Source: Ignavibacteriota bacterium
Lineage (GTDB): Bacteria; Bacteroidota; Ignavibacteria; Ignavibacteriales; Melioribacteraceae
NCBI GenBank assembly: GCA_016713565.1
Contig: JADJOX010000008.1
Location: 248,001-312,000 of the forward strand
Length of the DNA stretch: 64,000 nt
Direction: 5' to 3'
A program made the translations under genes and the position numbers. The notes beneath the pieces were generated by a model. That model did no database searches and was not told where the DNA came from. It was given only the letters and a program-made list of their open reading frames with translations. Positions 36,522-43,396 of this stretch are shown here, one piece after another; position 1 is the stretch's first letter, and each line of letters opens with the position of its first letter.

Positions 36522-36735
36522 TTAACTTAATAATGAAAATTTCATTTTTTTCTTTTTCATAAACAACTCAGTTTTTTGAGCATCATGTTTAGAAAAAAAT
36601 CTTTAGTAAAAATAATATTCCATAGAACAATAGATTTAGTTTGCCCGAAATTATGTTCAGCAAATCCACGAACTAAATTATTAGTGTAACCAAATAAAAC
36701 CTGCCAACAATATAGCTTTTAAGAATATTTAATGG
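36522..36735 (-). pseudogene. Decayed GIY-YIG endonuclease gene
   Basis: No open frame survives, but three minus-strand frames together spell a GIY-YIG (UvrC-N/UPF0213-like) protein: NILKSYIVGRFYLV in one frame, GYTNNLVRGFAEHN and FGQTKS in a second, and SKHDAQKTELFMKKKKMKFS in the third, then TAA (36522-36524). In functional relatives these pieces are contiguous: 'ILKS....FYVGYTNNL.RR..EHN.GQTKST...KREL..KKKK'. At least two frameshifts and loss of the start codon are needed to explain the present state. It lies between tRNA-Pro and a tRNA-like fragment. Confidence 0.72.
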
Positions 36736-36751
36736 AAAAACATAATTCATG

Positions 36752-36825
36752 TCGGGGTGATAGGATTTGAACCTACGACTTCTTCGTCCCGAACGAAGCG
36801 CGCTACCGGACTGCGCCACACCCCG
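36752..36825 (-). tRNA. tRNA-Pro (anticodon CGG)
   Basis: A full cloverleaf on the minus strand: acceptor CGGGGTG/CACCCCG, D-arm GCGC/GCGC with AGTCCGGTA loop, anticodon stem CTTCG/CGAAG with loop TTCGGGA (CGG at positions 34-36, G37), and T-arm GTAGG-TTCAAAT-CCTAT. The discriminator is A. CCA is not encoded. It reads CCG codons. Confidence 0.95.
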
Positions 36826-36937
36826 ATCAATATGATTAAAATCAACATTTGAAATTTAGGACTTAATTTTATTAAAATAAATGAAAATTGAAACGATAAT
36901 GAAATTAATTTTGATGTGAGAAATTTTAGAGGAGATA

Positions 36938-37795
36938 ATGCAAGTAAATACAGAGCAAATTTATTCAAAACTTAACAATATCCAAAATTTACCCACAATT
37001 CCGGAAATAATGTTTGACGCAATTAGTGCAATAAAGACTCAACCCGGTAATATTTTAAAAATTTCAGAAATTATTGGTAAAGACCAAGGAATGGCAACGA
37101 AAATATTATCGGTCGCAAATTCACCGCTTTATGGAATGTTGAGAAAAGTATCTACGCTTGAATTTGCTATTATGATAATGGGTTCGAGTGAACTGGAAAA
37201 AATAGTTACTGCAATTTCATTAACTAATGCTATTAGATTTAAACCAATTCCAAATTTTAATGAACAAGAATACTGGAAGCATACAATGGCTGTTGGTTTA
37301 ATTGCAAAAGATATTTCGAGAAGATTAGGATTTCCTGAAATAGCCGGCGACGCATTTATCGGCGGAATACTCCATGATATTGGAATTCAGCTAATCGTAA
37401 AATATTTTCCACAAGAATTTGAACTTATGTTTTCAAATCTAAGAGAAGATAAAAAATTTCTTGAATGTGAAATAAATACTCTTGGTATATCGCATCAAGA
37501 AATTGGAGCTTTTCTGCTTAAAAAATGGAACCTGCCAAATTCAATAACAGATTGTGTTTTATATCACCATCATCCTCATAACAGTAATGAAAATAAAGAA
37601 TTAGTAGCAATCGTTCATCTTGCGGATTTTATAACAAATGAATTTAGAAGCGCAAAAGGTTATTGGGATCAGGGAATTCAACTCGATACCCATAATTGCG
37701 ACGCGTTAGGTTTCGATTCACACAACGATTTAGTTAATTTTTATTCAGAATATTCAGATTTGGTTTCGGACACTGTAGATTCAATTCGAATTTAG
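36938..37795 (+). CDS. HDOD domain protein
   Basis: 285 residues, mostly one HDOD domain (~10-210). The signature LPTIPEIMFDAISAI, then IIGKDQGMATKILSVANSPLYG (in part) and FIGGILHDIGIQLIVKYFP, is clear. The HD dyad here is LHDIG (~146); true HD-GYP residues are not present. HDOD proteins act in signalling, often with c-di-GMP or two-component pathways, mostly without known catalysis. GAGGAGATA precedes the start at a good distance. It stands alone, followed by 307 bp without genes. Confidence 0.9.
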   Translation: MQVNTEQIYSKLNNIQNLPTIPEIMFDAISAIKTQPGNILKISEIIGKDQGMATKILSVANSPLYGMLRKVSTLEFAIMIMGSSELEKIVTAISLTNAIRFKPIPNFNEQEYWKHTMAVGLIAKDISRRLGFPEIAGDAFIGGILHDIGIQLIVKYFPQEFELMFSNLREDKKFLECEINTLGISHQEIGAFLLKKWNLPNSITDCVLYHHHPHNSNENKELVAIVHLADFITNEFRSAKGYWDQGIQLDTHNCDALGFDSHNDLVNFYSEYSDLVSDTVDSIRI

Positions 37796-38102
37796 TTATT
37801 CAAATTAGTTTCAAAATAAAATGACCTAATGTTATTAAGTAAAGTGAGTTTAAAAGTAATTTCAGCAAAGAATTGCTTTTAGAAATTTCCGGATGTAATT
37901 TCAATAACATCACAAAATAACTAAAAAGAGCATGCTGTTTTAAATACCTTTCATTCATCTTTTACTAAATGTATCTTTTTGAGAAAAATTAATTAATTCT
38001 AAAAGAAGTTAATTAATTAAAAATATAACTTCAAATAAAAAAATACACATTGTATTATTTGTTTTATAAAGTGAATAGTTTAGTATATCTGGTAAATTCA
38101 GG
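37796..38102. other. Intergenic, 307 bp, no gene seen
   Basis: AT-rich spacer between convergent HDOD and small-membrane-protein genes. A weak imperfect hairpin at about 37852-37880 (AAAAG.AATT / AATT.CTTTT) and an 8-bp palindrome AGCATGCT near 37930 may help to end transcripts. No open frame with a start signal is convincing. Confidence 0.4.
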
Positions 38103-38399
38103 TTATTTTTTGAAAGAATCTAAATAACTGAAGCCAAATGCCAGCGCAAAACCTGCAACGCCAATTAAAATTGTAAGTAAGTTGATCTCAAATTTTACCG
38201 ATGAATTGAAAATAAATGAAATGAATTTTATTAACAATGCGAAAAGAAAAAATAAAGAGAAGCCCAATAAACCGTAGGATAAATGATCAATTAAAAAAGA
38301 TCTTAAGGAATTAGTAGTTTTAAATTTTTCTATTTGATTAGTAGCAGATGAATTACCTTCAGAATTTATTTTTTGTGTTTTTGTATTTTGTTTATGCAT
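38103..38399 (-). CDS. Small two-helix membrane protein of unknown family (paralogue A)
   Basis: 98 residues. A polar, Asn/Thr/Lys-rich N-terminus (1-35) is followed by two transmembrane helices, ~38-62 (LSYGLLGFSLFFLFALLIKF) and ~70-92 (INLLTILIGVAGFALAFGF), and a short Lys tail. The layout and residues match the proteins at 38462-38743 and 39049-39330: 'F...hydrophobic..K....F.IN....LIGfA..F'. It lies 62 bp downstream of paralogue B on the same strand, so the two are likely cotranscribed. No known domain is recognised. Function unknown. Confidence 0.6.
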   Translation of the reverse strand: MHKQNTKTQKINSEGNSSATNQIEKFKTTNSLRSFLIDHLSYGLLGFSLFFLFALLIKFISFIFNSSVKFEINLLTILIGVAGFALAFGFSYLDSFKK

Positions 38400-38461
38400 A
38401 AGCCGTTTCTTAAATATTTCCGTTTTTTTTTAAACTTCTATAATATATGGAAATTAAATTA

Positions 38462-38743
38462 TTAATTATCATAAGTTTTTTTGTGGAATACTTTATTTAT
38501 CAAAAACATAAAGAAAACGTTAGCAAATCCTAATAAGCTAACAACTACCTCATTTATACCGAAATCAATATTTGCAATTATGCCATATAAGAAAGGAATT
38601 AGTTTCATAATAAAAAACGCACTTAGGAAAATACCAAAATAGAAAAAACTATCATTGCAGACTTTTTTGAAAAGTCTTACTTTTTCTTCAATATTTTCTG
38701 CTGACTTCATTCCAAATCTATCAAATACTAATTCAGTGTTCAT
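38462..38743 (-). CDS. Small two-helix membrane protein of unknown family (paralogue B)
   Basis: 93 residues from ATG 38743, which has AAAGGG upstream; an in-frame start at 38788 is possible but less likely. A charged N-terminus (~1-30) leads to helix 1 (~32-56, DSFFYFGIFLSAFFIMKLIP) and helix 2 (~63-84, INEVVVSLLGFANVFFMFLI), then HKKTYDN. The central FGIN...SLLGFA motif is shared with paralogues A (FEIN...ILIGVA) and C (FNIY...SLIGFG). The gene heads the short leftward pair. Confidence 0.6.
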   Translation of the reverse strand: MNTELVFDRFGMKSAENIEEKVRLFKKVCNDSFFYFGIFLSAFFIMKLIPFLYGIIANIDFGINEVVVSLLGFANVFFMFLINKVFHKKTYDN

Positions 38744-38928
38744 TTTTTCCCTTTTGTTTTTATTACTATACCAAATATGTAGTAACAAAAATTAAAAATT
38801 GTGATGCGCAACAAGCAATTCTCATAATGTTCTCTCAATTTGAAAAATATATTTAAAAAAATTTGTTTTTAATTTGTAAATTATTATTTTAACGTAAGTT
38901 ATAGAATTTATATTATGATTTACATCAA

Positions 38929-39021
38929 ATGAATACAGTAACTAATACAAATGCAAAAAGATATTTGGCATATTTTTATTTTGTATTGGTTTTTATGATT
39001 ATAATTTTACTTAACTTTTAA
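38929..39021 (+). CDS. Possible 30-residue single-helix membrane peptide
   Basis: ATG 38929 to TAA 39021 encodes a polar N-terminus (MNTVTNTNAKRY) and one hydrophobic helix (FYFVLVFMIIILLNF). It lies 27 bp upstream of paralogue C on the same strand. No clear ribosome site is visible before its ATG, so this may be a chance frame in AT-rich DNA. Confidence 0.3.
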   Translation: MNTVTNTNAKRYLAYFYFVLVFMIIILLNF

Positions 39022-39048
39022 GATTCTGCTGAAAAATGGAGCATAATA

Positions 39049-39330
39049 ATGAAAAAAAATAGCAATACTGTTGAATTTGATTTAATTGGAGATAGTTTTC
39101 AATTAAAAGGCAGATTTAAAACATTTTTCGTTAAGCCAATATTGGTAGGTGTTTTCTTTTTTTCAATATTTTTTTCTGTAATACTTATTACAAAACTCTC
39201 AACATACTTCATTGGTTCAACATTAATCTTTGGATTCAATATTTACGATTTATTTTTTTCACTTATTGGATTTGGGATTGGTTTTTTAACCGAATTTACA
39301 AGACAAGTTAAAAAAATATTATCAAGGTAG
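39049..39330 (+). CDS. Small two-helix membrane protein of unknown family (paralogue C)
   Basis: 93 residues with a GGAG site 8 bases before ATG 39049. N-terminal ~25 residues are mixed polar (NTVEFDLIGDSFQLKGRFK), helix 1 is ~31-54 (VGVFFFSIFFSVILITKLS), helix 2 ~63-82 (IYDLFFSLIGFGIGFLTEF), and the end is basic (RQVKKILSR). It shares the two-helix layout and IN/IY...LIGFx...F motif with paralogues A and B, which are transcribed divergently to the left. No known domain is recognised. Confidence 0.62.
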   Translation: MKKNSNTVEFDLIGDSFQLKGRFKTFFVKPILVGVFFFSIFFSVILITKLSTYFIGSTLIFGFNIYDLFFSLIGFGIGFLTEFTRQVKKILSR

Positions 39331-39405
39331 TTTAAAATTTAAATTTTATTTTAAATTTCATTCCGCTTTGTAGAAAATAAATTTTGTATTATTTTTACAA
39401 ATAAA

Positions 39406-39438
39406 TCCTTTAACATTATCCGGCGAGATAACCAAGGA
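39406..39438 (+). promoter_or_regulatory. Candidate PyrR-binding RNA hairpin in the pyrRBC leader
   Basis: Lower stem TCCTT/AAGGA, an internal loop (TAACA/CC), upper stem TTATC/GATAA and hexaloop CGGCGA. The upper part, TATCCGGCGAGATA, keeps the CCNGNGA core known for PyrR-binding loops, with compensatory changes in the stem. It lies 68 bases before the pyrR start, where UMP-loaded PyrR would be expected to bind the mRNA. Confidence 0.6.
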
Positions 39439-39469
39439 ATGAAAAATATAAATAACATAAACTTAGGAG

Positions 39470-39503
39470 ACCTCAGCGACTTTAGTCAATGGGGATTTTT
39501 TTT
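39470..39503 (+). terminator. Candidate attenuator terminator just before pyrR
   Basis: CCTCA pairs with TGGGG, with an inner GAC/GTC stem and TTTA loop, directly followed by eight T and the pyrR start codon (39506). It is weak, but its position behind the PyrR hairpin suggests transcription attenuation; the GGGGA in its 3' arm may also be the pyrR ribosome site, so pairing could block translation too. Confidence 0.45.
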
Positions 39504-39505
39504 AT

Positions 39506-40048
39506 ATGAATATTAAAGCAAAAGTAATAGATGAATCTGGATTGAACAGAACAATAACAAGATTAGCTCATGAAATATTAGAACGAAATAAAGGTTCTGA
39601 AAATATTGTTTTAATTGGAATGAGAACTCGAGGAGAATTTTTAGCCAAAAGAATATTAAATAAAATCTCTGAAATTGACGTAAAAACACCTCCCTTAGGA
39701 ATTTTAGATGCTACTTTATATAGAGATGATTTTAGAACAAGATTAAAACAGCCCGAAGTTTCCGTAACAAATATAACTTTTGACATTTCAGAAAAAAATG
39801 TAATACTAATTGACGATGTTTTATATACTGGCAGAACAACTCGTGCCGCTTTAGATGCATTGATGGATTTAGGCAGACCAAGCTCAATTCAATTTTGTGT
39901 TCTTGTAGATAGAGGTCATAGAGAAATGCCAATTAAAGCTGACTTTGTCGGGAAAAATATTCCAACTTCGCTAAATGAAGAAGTAAAAGTGAAAATGAAA
40001 GAAATAGACGATGAAGACGCGGTTTATTTAATAGAATCACCAAAATAA
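39506..40048 (+). CDS. pyrR: Bifunctional pyr operon regulator / uracil phosphoribosyltransferase PyrR
   Basis: 180 residues, normal PyrR length. The PRPP loop is VILIDDVLYTGRTTRAALDAL (in part; ~95-115), and the family-specific IVLIGMRTRGEFLAKRI (~35-51) and LVDRGHREMPIKADFVGKN are present. PyrR senses UMP/UTP and PRPP and binds a conserved hairpin in pyr mRNA; it also has weak uracil phosphoribosyltransferase activity. A matching RNA hairpin is seen upstream at 39406-39438. pyrB follows 19 bp downstream and pyrC after that, so this is a short pyrimidine operon under probable PyrR control. Confidence 0.95.
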   Translation: MNIKAKVIDESGLNRTITRLAHEILERNKGSENIVLIGMRTRGEFLAKRILNKISEIDVKTPPLGILDATLYRDDFRTRLKQPEVSVTNITFDISEKNVILIDDVLYTGRTTRAALDALMDLGRPSSIQFCVLVDRGHREMPIKADFVGKNIPTSLNEEVKVKMKEIDDEDAVYLIESPK

Positions 40049-40067
40049 TTTTTTTTATAGAGGGAAA

Positions 40068-40991
40068 ATGTCATTAAAAATTAAACACCTTTTAGGTTTG
40101 CAGGACGTTTCTAAAAACGATATCCAATTGATTTTAGATACCGCAACAACCTTTAGGGAAGTTTTGGAAAGACCGATTAAAAGAGTTCCGACATTGCAGG
40201 GAACAACAGTTGTAAATTTGTTTTATGAAAATTCTACTCGAACAAGAATTTCTTTTGAACTGGCAGAAAAAAGACTTTCAGCGGATACATTAAATTTTTC
40301 CACTTCTACGAGCAGCGCTAAAAAAGGTGAAACATTTAAAGATACCGTTAGAAATATTGAAGCGATGAAAATCGATATGATTGTTGTTCGTCATCAATCA
40401 GCCGGAGTTCCATTATATTTATCTAGAATTTCTAAAGCGGCTATTATTAATGCCGGCGACGGCAGACACGAACATCCAACTCAAGCTCTGTTGGATCTGT
40501 ATTCAATTAGGGAAAAACTTGGTAAGTTAAGTGGATTGAAAGTATGTATTGTAGGAGATATTGCCCACAGTAGAGTTGCTCTTTCTAATATTTTCGGATT
40601 GAAAACAATGGGAGCCGAGGTTTCGCTTTGCGCACCTCCAACAATGATACCCAGAAATATTGAACAGTTCGGAATTAAAATATATCATGATATTAATAAA
40701 GCTGTTAGTGAAAATGACGTATTAAATGTTTTAAGAATTCAGCTAGAACGTGATGCAGGAACTACAATTCCTTCTTTGCGTGAATATCATAATTATTTTG
40801 GAATTACTACCGAAGTAATTGAAAATAATAATAAAGATATTTTAATTCTTCATCCCGGACCAATTAACAGAGGAGTTGAATTGTCTTCCGAAGTTGCAGA
40901 TGGACCGTATCAAATTATATTAGATCAAGTTACAAACGGAGTTGCTGTCAGAATGGCTGTTTTGTATTTGCTTGGGACAAAAAATTCGTAA
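40068..40991 (+). CDS. pyrB: Aspartate carbamoyltransferase catalytic subunit
   Basis: 307 residues. The carbamoyl-phosphate motif FYENSTRTRISFELA (~50-64) and the mobile-loop SSAKKGETFKDT (~81-92) are intact, along with VVRHQSAGVPLYL and GDGRHEHPTQALLDLYS for binding the transition state. The C-terminal HPGPINRGVELSSEVADG is standard. It makes N-carbamoyl-aspartate, the committed step of pyrimidine synthesis. No pyrI regulatory subunit gene is nearby, consistent with PyrR control. Confidence 0.97.
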   Translation: MSLKIKHLLGLQDVSKNDIQLILDTATTFREVLERPIKRVPTLQGTTVVNLFYENSTRTRISFELAEKRLSADTLNFSTSTSSAKKGETFKDTVRNIEAMKIDMIVVRHQSAGVPLYLSRISKAAIINAGDGRHEHPTQALLDLYSIREKLGKLSGLKVCIVGDIAHSRVALSNIFGLKTMGAEVSLCAPPTMIPRNIEQFGIKIYHDINKAVSENDVLNVLRIQLERDAGTTIPSLREYHNYFGITTEVIENNNKDILILHPGPINRGVELSSEVADGPYQIILDQVTNGVAVRMAVLYLLGTKNS

Positions 40992-41012
40992 TTATTAAAA
41001 TTGGATTACAAA

Positions 41013-42302
41013 ATGAAAATTGTATTAAATAAAGTTAGAATTATTAACCCAGAACAAAATCTTGATGAAAAAAATGATATTCTAATTGAAAATGGGATTA
41101 TCCAAAAAATAGGAAATCTAAATAAAGAAGATTTGGCGAATGCGAAAGTTTTTGAGTTGGATGGGAAAATTTGTTCACCCGGGCTTTTCGATATGCATGT
41201 TCATTTGCGAGAACCCGGAAGAGAAGATACCGAAACGATTTTTACAGGATCAAATGCAGCAGCGGCAGGCGGTTTTACAGGTGTTGCTTGTATGCCAAAT
41301 ACAAAACCCGCAATTGATTCGGCAGAAGTTGTGAATTTTATTAAAGACAAAGCCGAAACTCATCTAGTTGATGTTTATCCAATTGGCGCAGTAAGCAAAG
41401 AAAGAAAAGGTGAACATTTAGCTCCTATTGCAGAATTGGTAACTGCGGGTGTTGTTGCGTTTTCTGATGACGGTGTTGCGGTAAAAAGTGCGTCATTGCT
41501 CAGAAATGCACTCGAATACTTGAAAATGTATGATCTTCCCATTATTGAACATTGCGAAGATGAATCCCTTGCAGGTGGAGCAATGAATGAAGGAACGGTT
41601 TCTACAATGTTGGGACTTCCATCAATTCCAACAATTGCGGAAGATTTAACCGTAATGCGAGATATTGCTGTTGCGGAATATGTTGGAGGTAGAATTCATA
41701 TAGCTCATATAAGTTCAAAAAATTCAGTTCAGTTAGTTAGAGAAGCTAAAGCAAAAGGTTTGAAGGTTACAGCTGAAGTAACTCCACATCATTTTACTTT
41801 GACAGATGAATCATTGATTACGTATGATTCAAATTACAAAATGAATCCGCCTTTAAGAACTGAAGAAGATGTTAAGGCTATGATTGAGGGATTAAAAGAT
41901 GGTACAATTGATTGTATAGCAAGCGATCATGCACCTCATGCAATTGAAGAGAAAGAAGCTGAATTTATATATGCGCCGAATGGAATTTTGGGTTTGGAAA
42001 CTCAGCTTGGTTTATCGTTAAGTGAATTAGTACATAAAAATCATTTGTCTATAAACATGCTTATTGAAAAATTAGCGGTAAATCCACGAAAAATATTAAA
42101 TATTCCGGTACCACAATTTAAAACAGGTGAAAAAGCAAACTTAACAATTTTTGATCCAAATGAGATTTGGACAGTTGATTTGAAAAAATTCAAATCAAAA
42201 TCTAAAAATTCACCCTTCGATAAAAGATTATTGACCGGAAAACCAATTGCGGTAATAAACAATTCTAAAATATATATAGATGGAAATTTTATTGAAATAT
42301 GA
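41013..42302 (+). CDS. pyrC: Dihydroorotase
   Basis: About 429 residues from ATG 41013, which has TTGGAT upstream; a TTG at 41001 in the same frame is an alternative. The metal-binding DMHVHLREPGREDTET (~55-70) and the conserved ACMPNTKPAID follow the class I amidohydrolase pattern. The other ligands are seen in IIEHCEDESL, HIAHISSKNS and CIASDHAPHA (~300). It cyclises carbamoyl-aspartate to dihydroorotate. It ends the pyrR-pyrB-pyrC operon, with a terminator at 42361-42399. Confidence 0.95.
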   Translation: MKIVLNKVRIINPEQNLDEKNDILIENGIIQKIGNLNKEDLANAKVFELDGKICSPGLFDMHVHLREPGREDTETIFTGSNAAAAGGFTGVACMPNTKPAIDSAEVVNFIKDKAETHLVDVYPIGAVSKERKGEHLAPIAELVTAGVVAFSDDGVAVKSASLLRNALEYLKMYDLPIIEHCEDESLAGGAMNEGTVSTMLGLPSIPTIAEDLTVMRDIAVAEYVGGRIHIAHISSKNSVQLVREAKAKGLKVTAEVTPHHFTLTDESLITYDSNYKMNPPLRTEEDVKAMIEGLKDGTIDCIASDHAPHAIEEKEAEFIYAPNGILGLETQLGLSLSELVHKNHLSINMLIEKLAVNPRKILNIPVPQFKTGEKANLTIFDPNEIWTVDLKKFKSKSKNSPFDKRLLTGKPIAVINNSKIYIDGNFIEI

Positions 42303-42360
42303 TGTATATTTTTCTATACAATACAACTTATTACTGAATACAAAATAAATACTAATTTTT

Positions 42361-42399
42361 AAAAAGCCTTGAATTTGAAAAAATTTGAGGCTTTTTTAT
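42361..42399 (+). terminator. Rho-independent terminator of the pyr operon
   Basis: AAAAAGCCT and AGGCTTTTTT form the stem, extended by AATTT/AAATT, with a GAAA-type loop and a T-run. It lies 58 bp after pyrC. Confidence 0.85.
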
Positions 42400-42448
42400 T
42401 TGGCATCTTCCTTGAAATAGATAAATTAGAATTTCGTTGGAGGATGAA

Positions 42449-43297
42449 ATGAAAAATGAAAAAACTTTATATCAAATACTTCTTTTAATCGCAACATTAT
42501 TTTTATTCACAAATTGCGATCCAAATTTGAACTATGAATATGACAACACACCTCCATCTGCGCCTGAAAATGTAGTAACCTACGTCGGTGACGGATTGGT
42601 TGAAATAACTTGGGAAAATAATACGGAAAGAGATGTTGCCGGTTATAATATTTATTTCTCATATGATTATTGGGGTGAATACGAACTAATTGGAAATACG
42701 TCTGGAAATAATTATGTAGATAACGATGCAATAAACGGAGAATTGTATTACTATGCTGTTGCAGCATATGATTACGATGGAAATGAAAGTGAGTTGAGTT
42801 ATGACATGGTTTATGGTGTTGCAAGACCTGAAGGAATGAATAAATCAATTTACGATTATAATGTTTATCCTAATAGTTCAGGATACGATTTTAGCGAATA
42901 TGCAGTGGTACCTTTTGACGCTTATAATGATGATTATTCAAGTGACTTTTTCTTTGAAAATTATAATGGCGAGTTTTATCTAAACGTTTGGGATGATACT
43001 GATATTCAAGATATGGGTTATACAAATAGTTTCCTGGATATTTATTATGCTCCTTTAGACGGCTGGGTTCCAATGGTTGAAGGTGAAAATGTAAAATATA
43101 CAAGAGCTTTTGTCGGACATACTTACGTAATTTGGACATGGGATAATCATTACGCAAAAATTAGAGTCAAAGCAATTTCCGGAGATAGAATTATTTTTGA
43201 TTGGGCTTATCAATTACTTGAAGGCGAACAACAGCTTAAAACAAACAGAAACGCTGAAACCAGAAATAAACTACCTGAAAAAGTTATAAAAAAGTAA
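42449..43297 (+). CDS. Lipoprotein with fibronectin type III domain
   Basis: 282 residues from ATG 42449, chosen because GGAGG lies directly upstream at the right distance. The signal LLLIATLFLFTNC is a lipoprotein signal with Cys acceptor. Residues ~30-120 form a fibronectin III fold (PPSAPENVVTYVGDGLVEIT, YNIYFSYDYWGEYELIG, GELYYYAVAAYDYDGNESE). The remainder (~125-260) is beta-rich, aromatic and acidic, unlike any domain I recognise, with a possible heme/haptoglobin-like 'HmuY' feel only by composition. Single gene, with terminators before and after. Confidence 0.75.
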   Translation: MKNEKTLYQILLLIATLFLFTNCDPNLNYEYDNTPPSAPENVVTYVGDGLVEITWENNTERDVAGYNIYFSYDYWGEYELIGNTSGNNYVDNDAINGELYYYAVAAYDYDGNESELSYDMVYGVARPEGMNKSIYDYNVYPNSSGYDFSEYAVVPFDAYNDDYSSDFFFENYNGEFYLNVWDDTDIQDMGYTNSFLDIYYAPLDGWVPMVEGENVKYTRAFVGHTYVIWTWDNHYAKIRVKAISGDRIIFDWAYQLLEGEQQLKTNRNAETRNKLPEKVIKK

Positions 43298-43320
43298 CTT
43301 TATAAAAATCTCTAAAATAG

Positions 43321-43355
43321 AAAGCATACTCAATTGAGTATGCTTTTTTATTTTC
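43321..43355 (+). terminator. Rho-independent terminator
   Basis: A perfect inverted repeat, AAGCATACTC-AATT-GAGTATGCTT, followed by a T-run, directly after the fibronectin-III lipoprotein gene. Confidence 0.9.
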
Positions 43356-43396
43356 CTTTAACTATTTTGAAATCTGAAATAATCAATTTGATTCAA

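Noticed and set aside
36747..36968. A 73-codon minus-strand open frame across the tRNA-Pro
   Set aside because: Its end (GVWRSPVARFVRDEE...) is the translation of the tRNA gene itself; the well-supported tRNA explains the sequence.
39439..39516. 25-codon frame in the pyr leader as a gene
   Set aside because: Its only purine-rich site (AAGGA) is immediately next to the ATG, too close for good initiation; it is mentioned only as part of the leader finding.
42507..43157. Two histidine/tyrosine-rich open frames on the minus strand
   Set aside because: They lie fully inside the fibronectin-III lipoprotein gene, which has a ribosome site, signal peptide and terminator; their odd composition is a mirror of that gene's codons.
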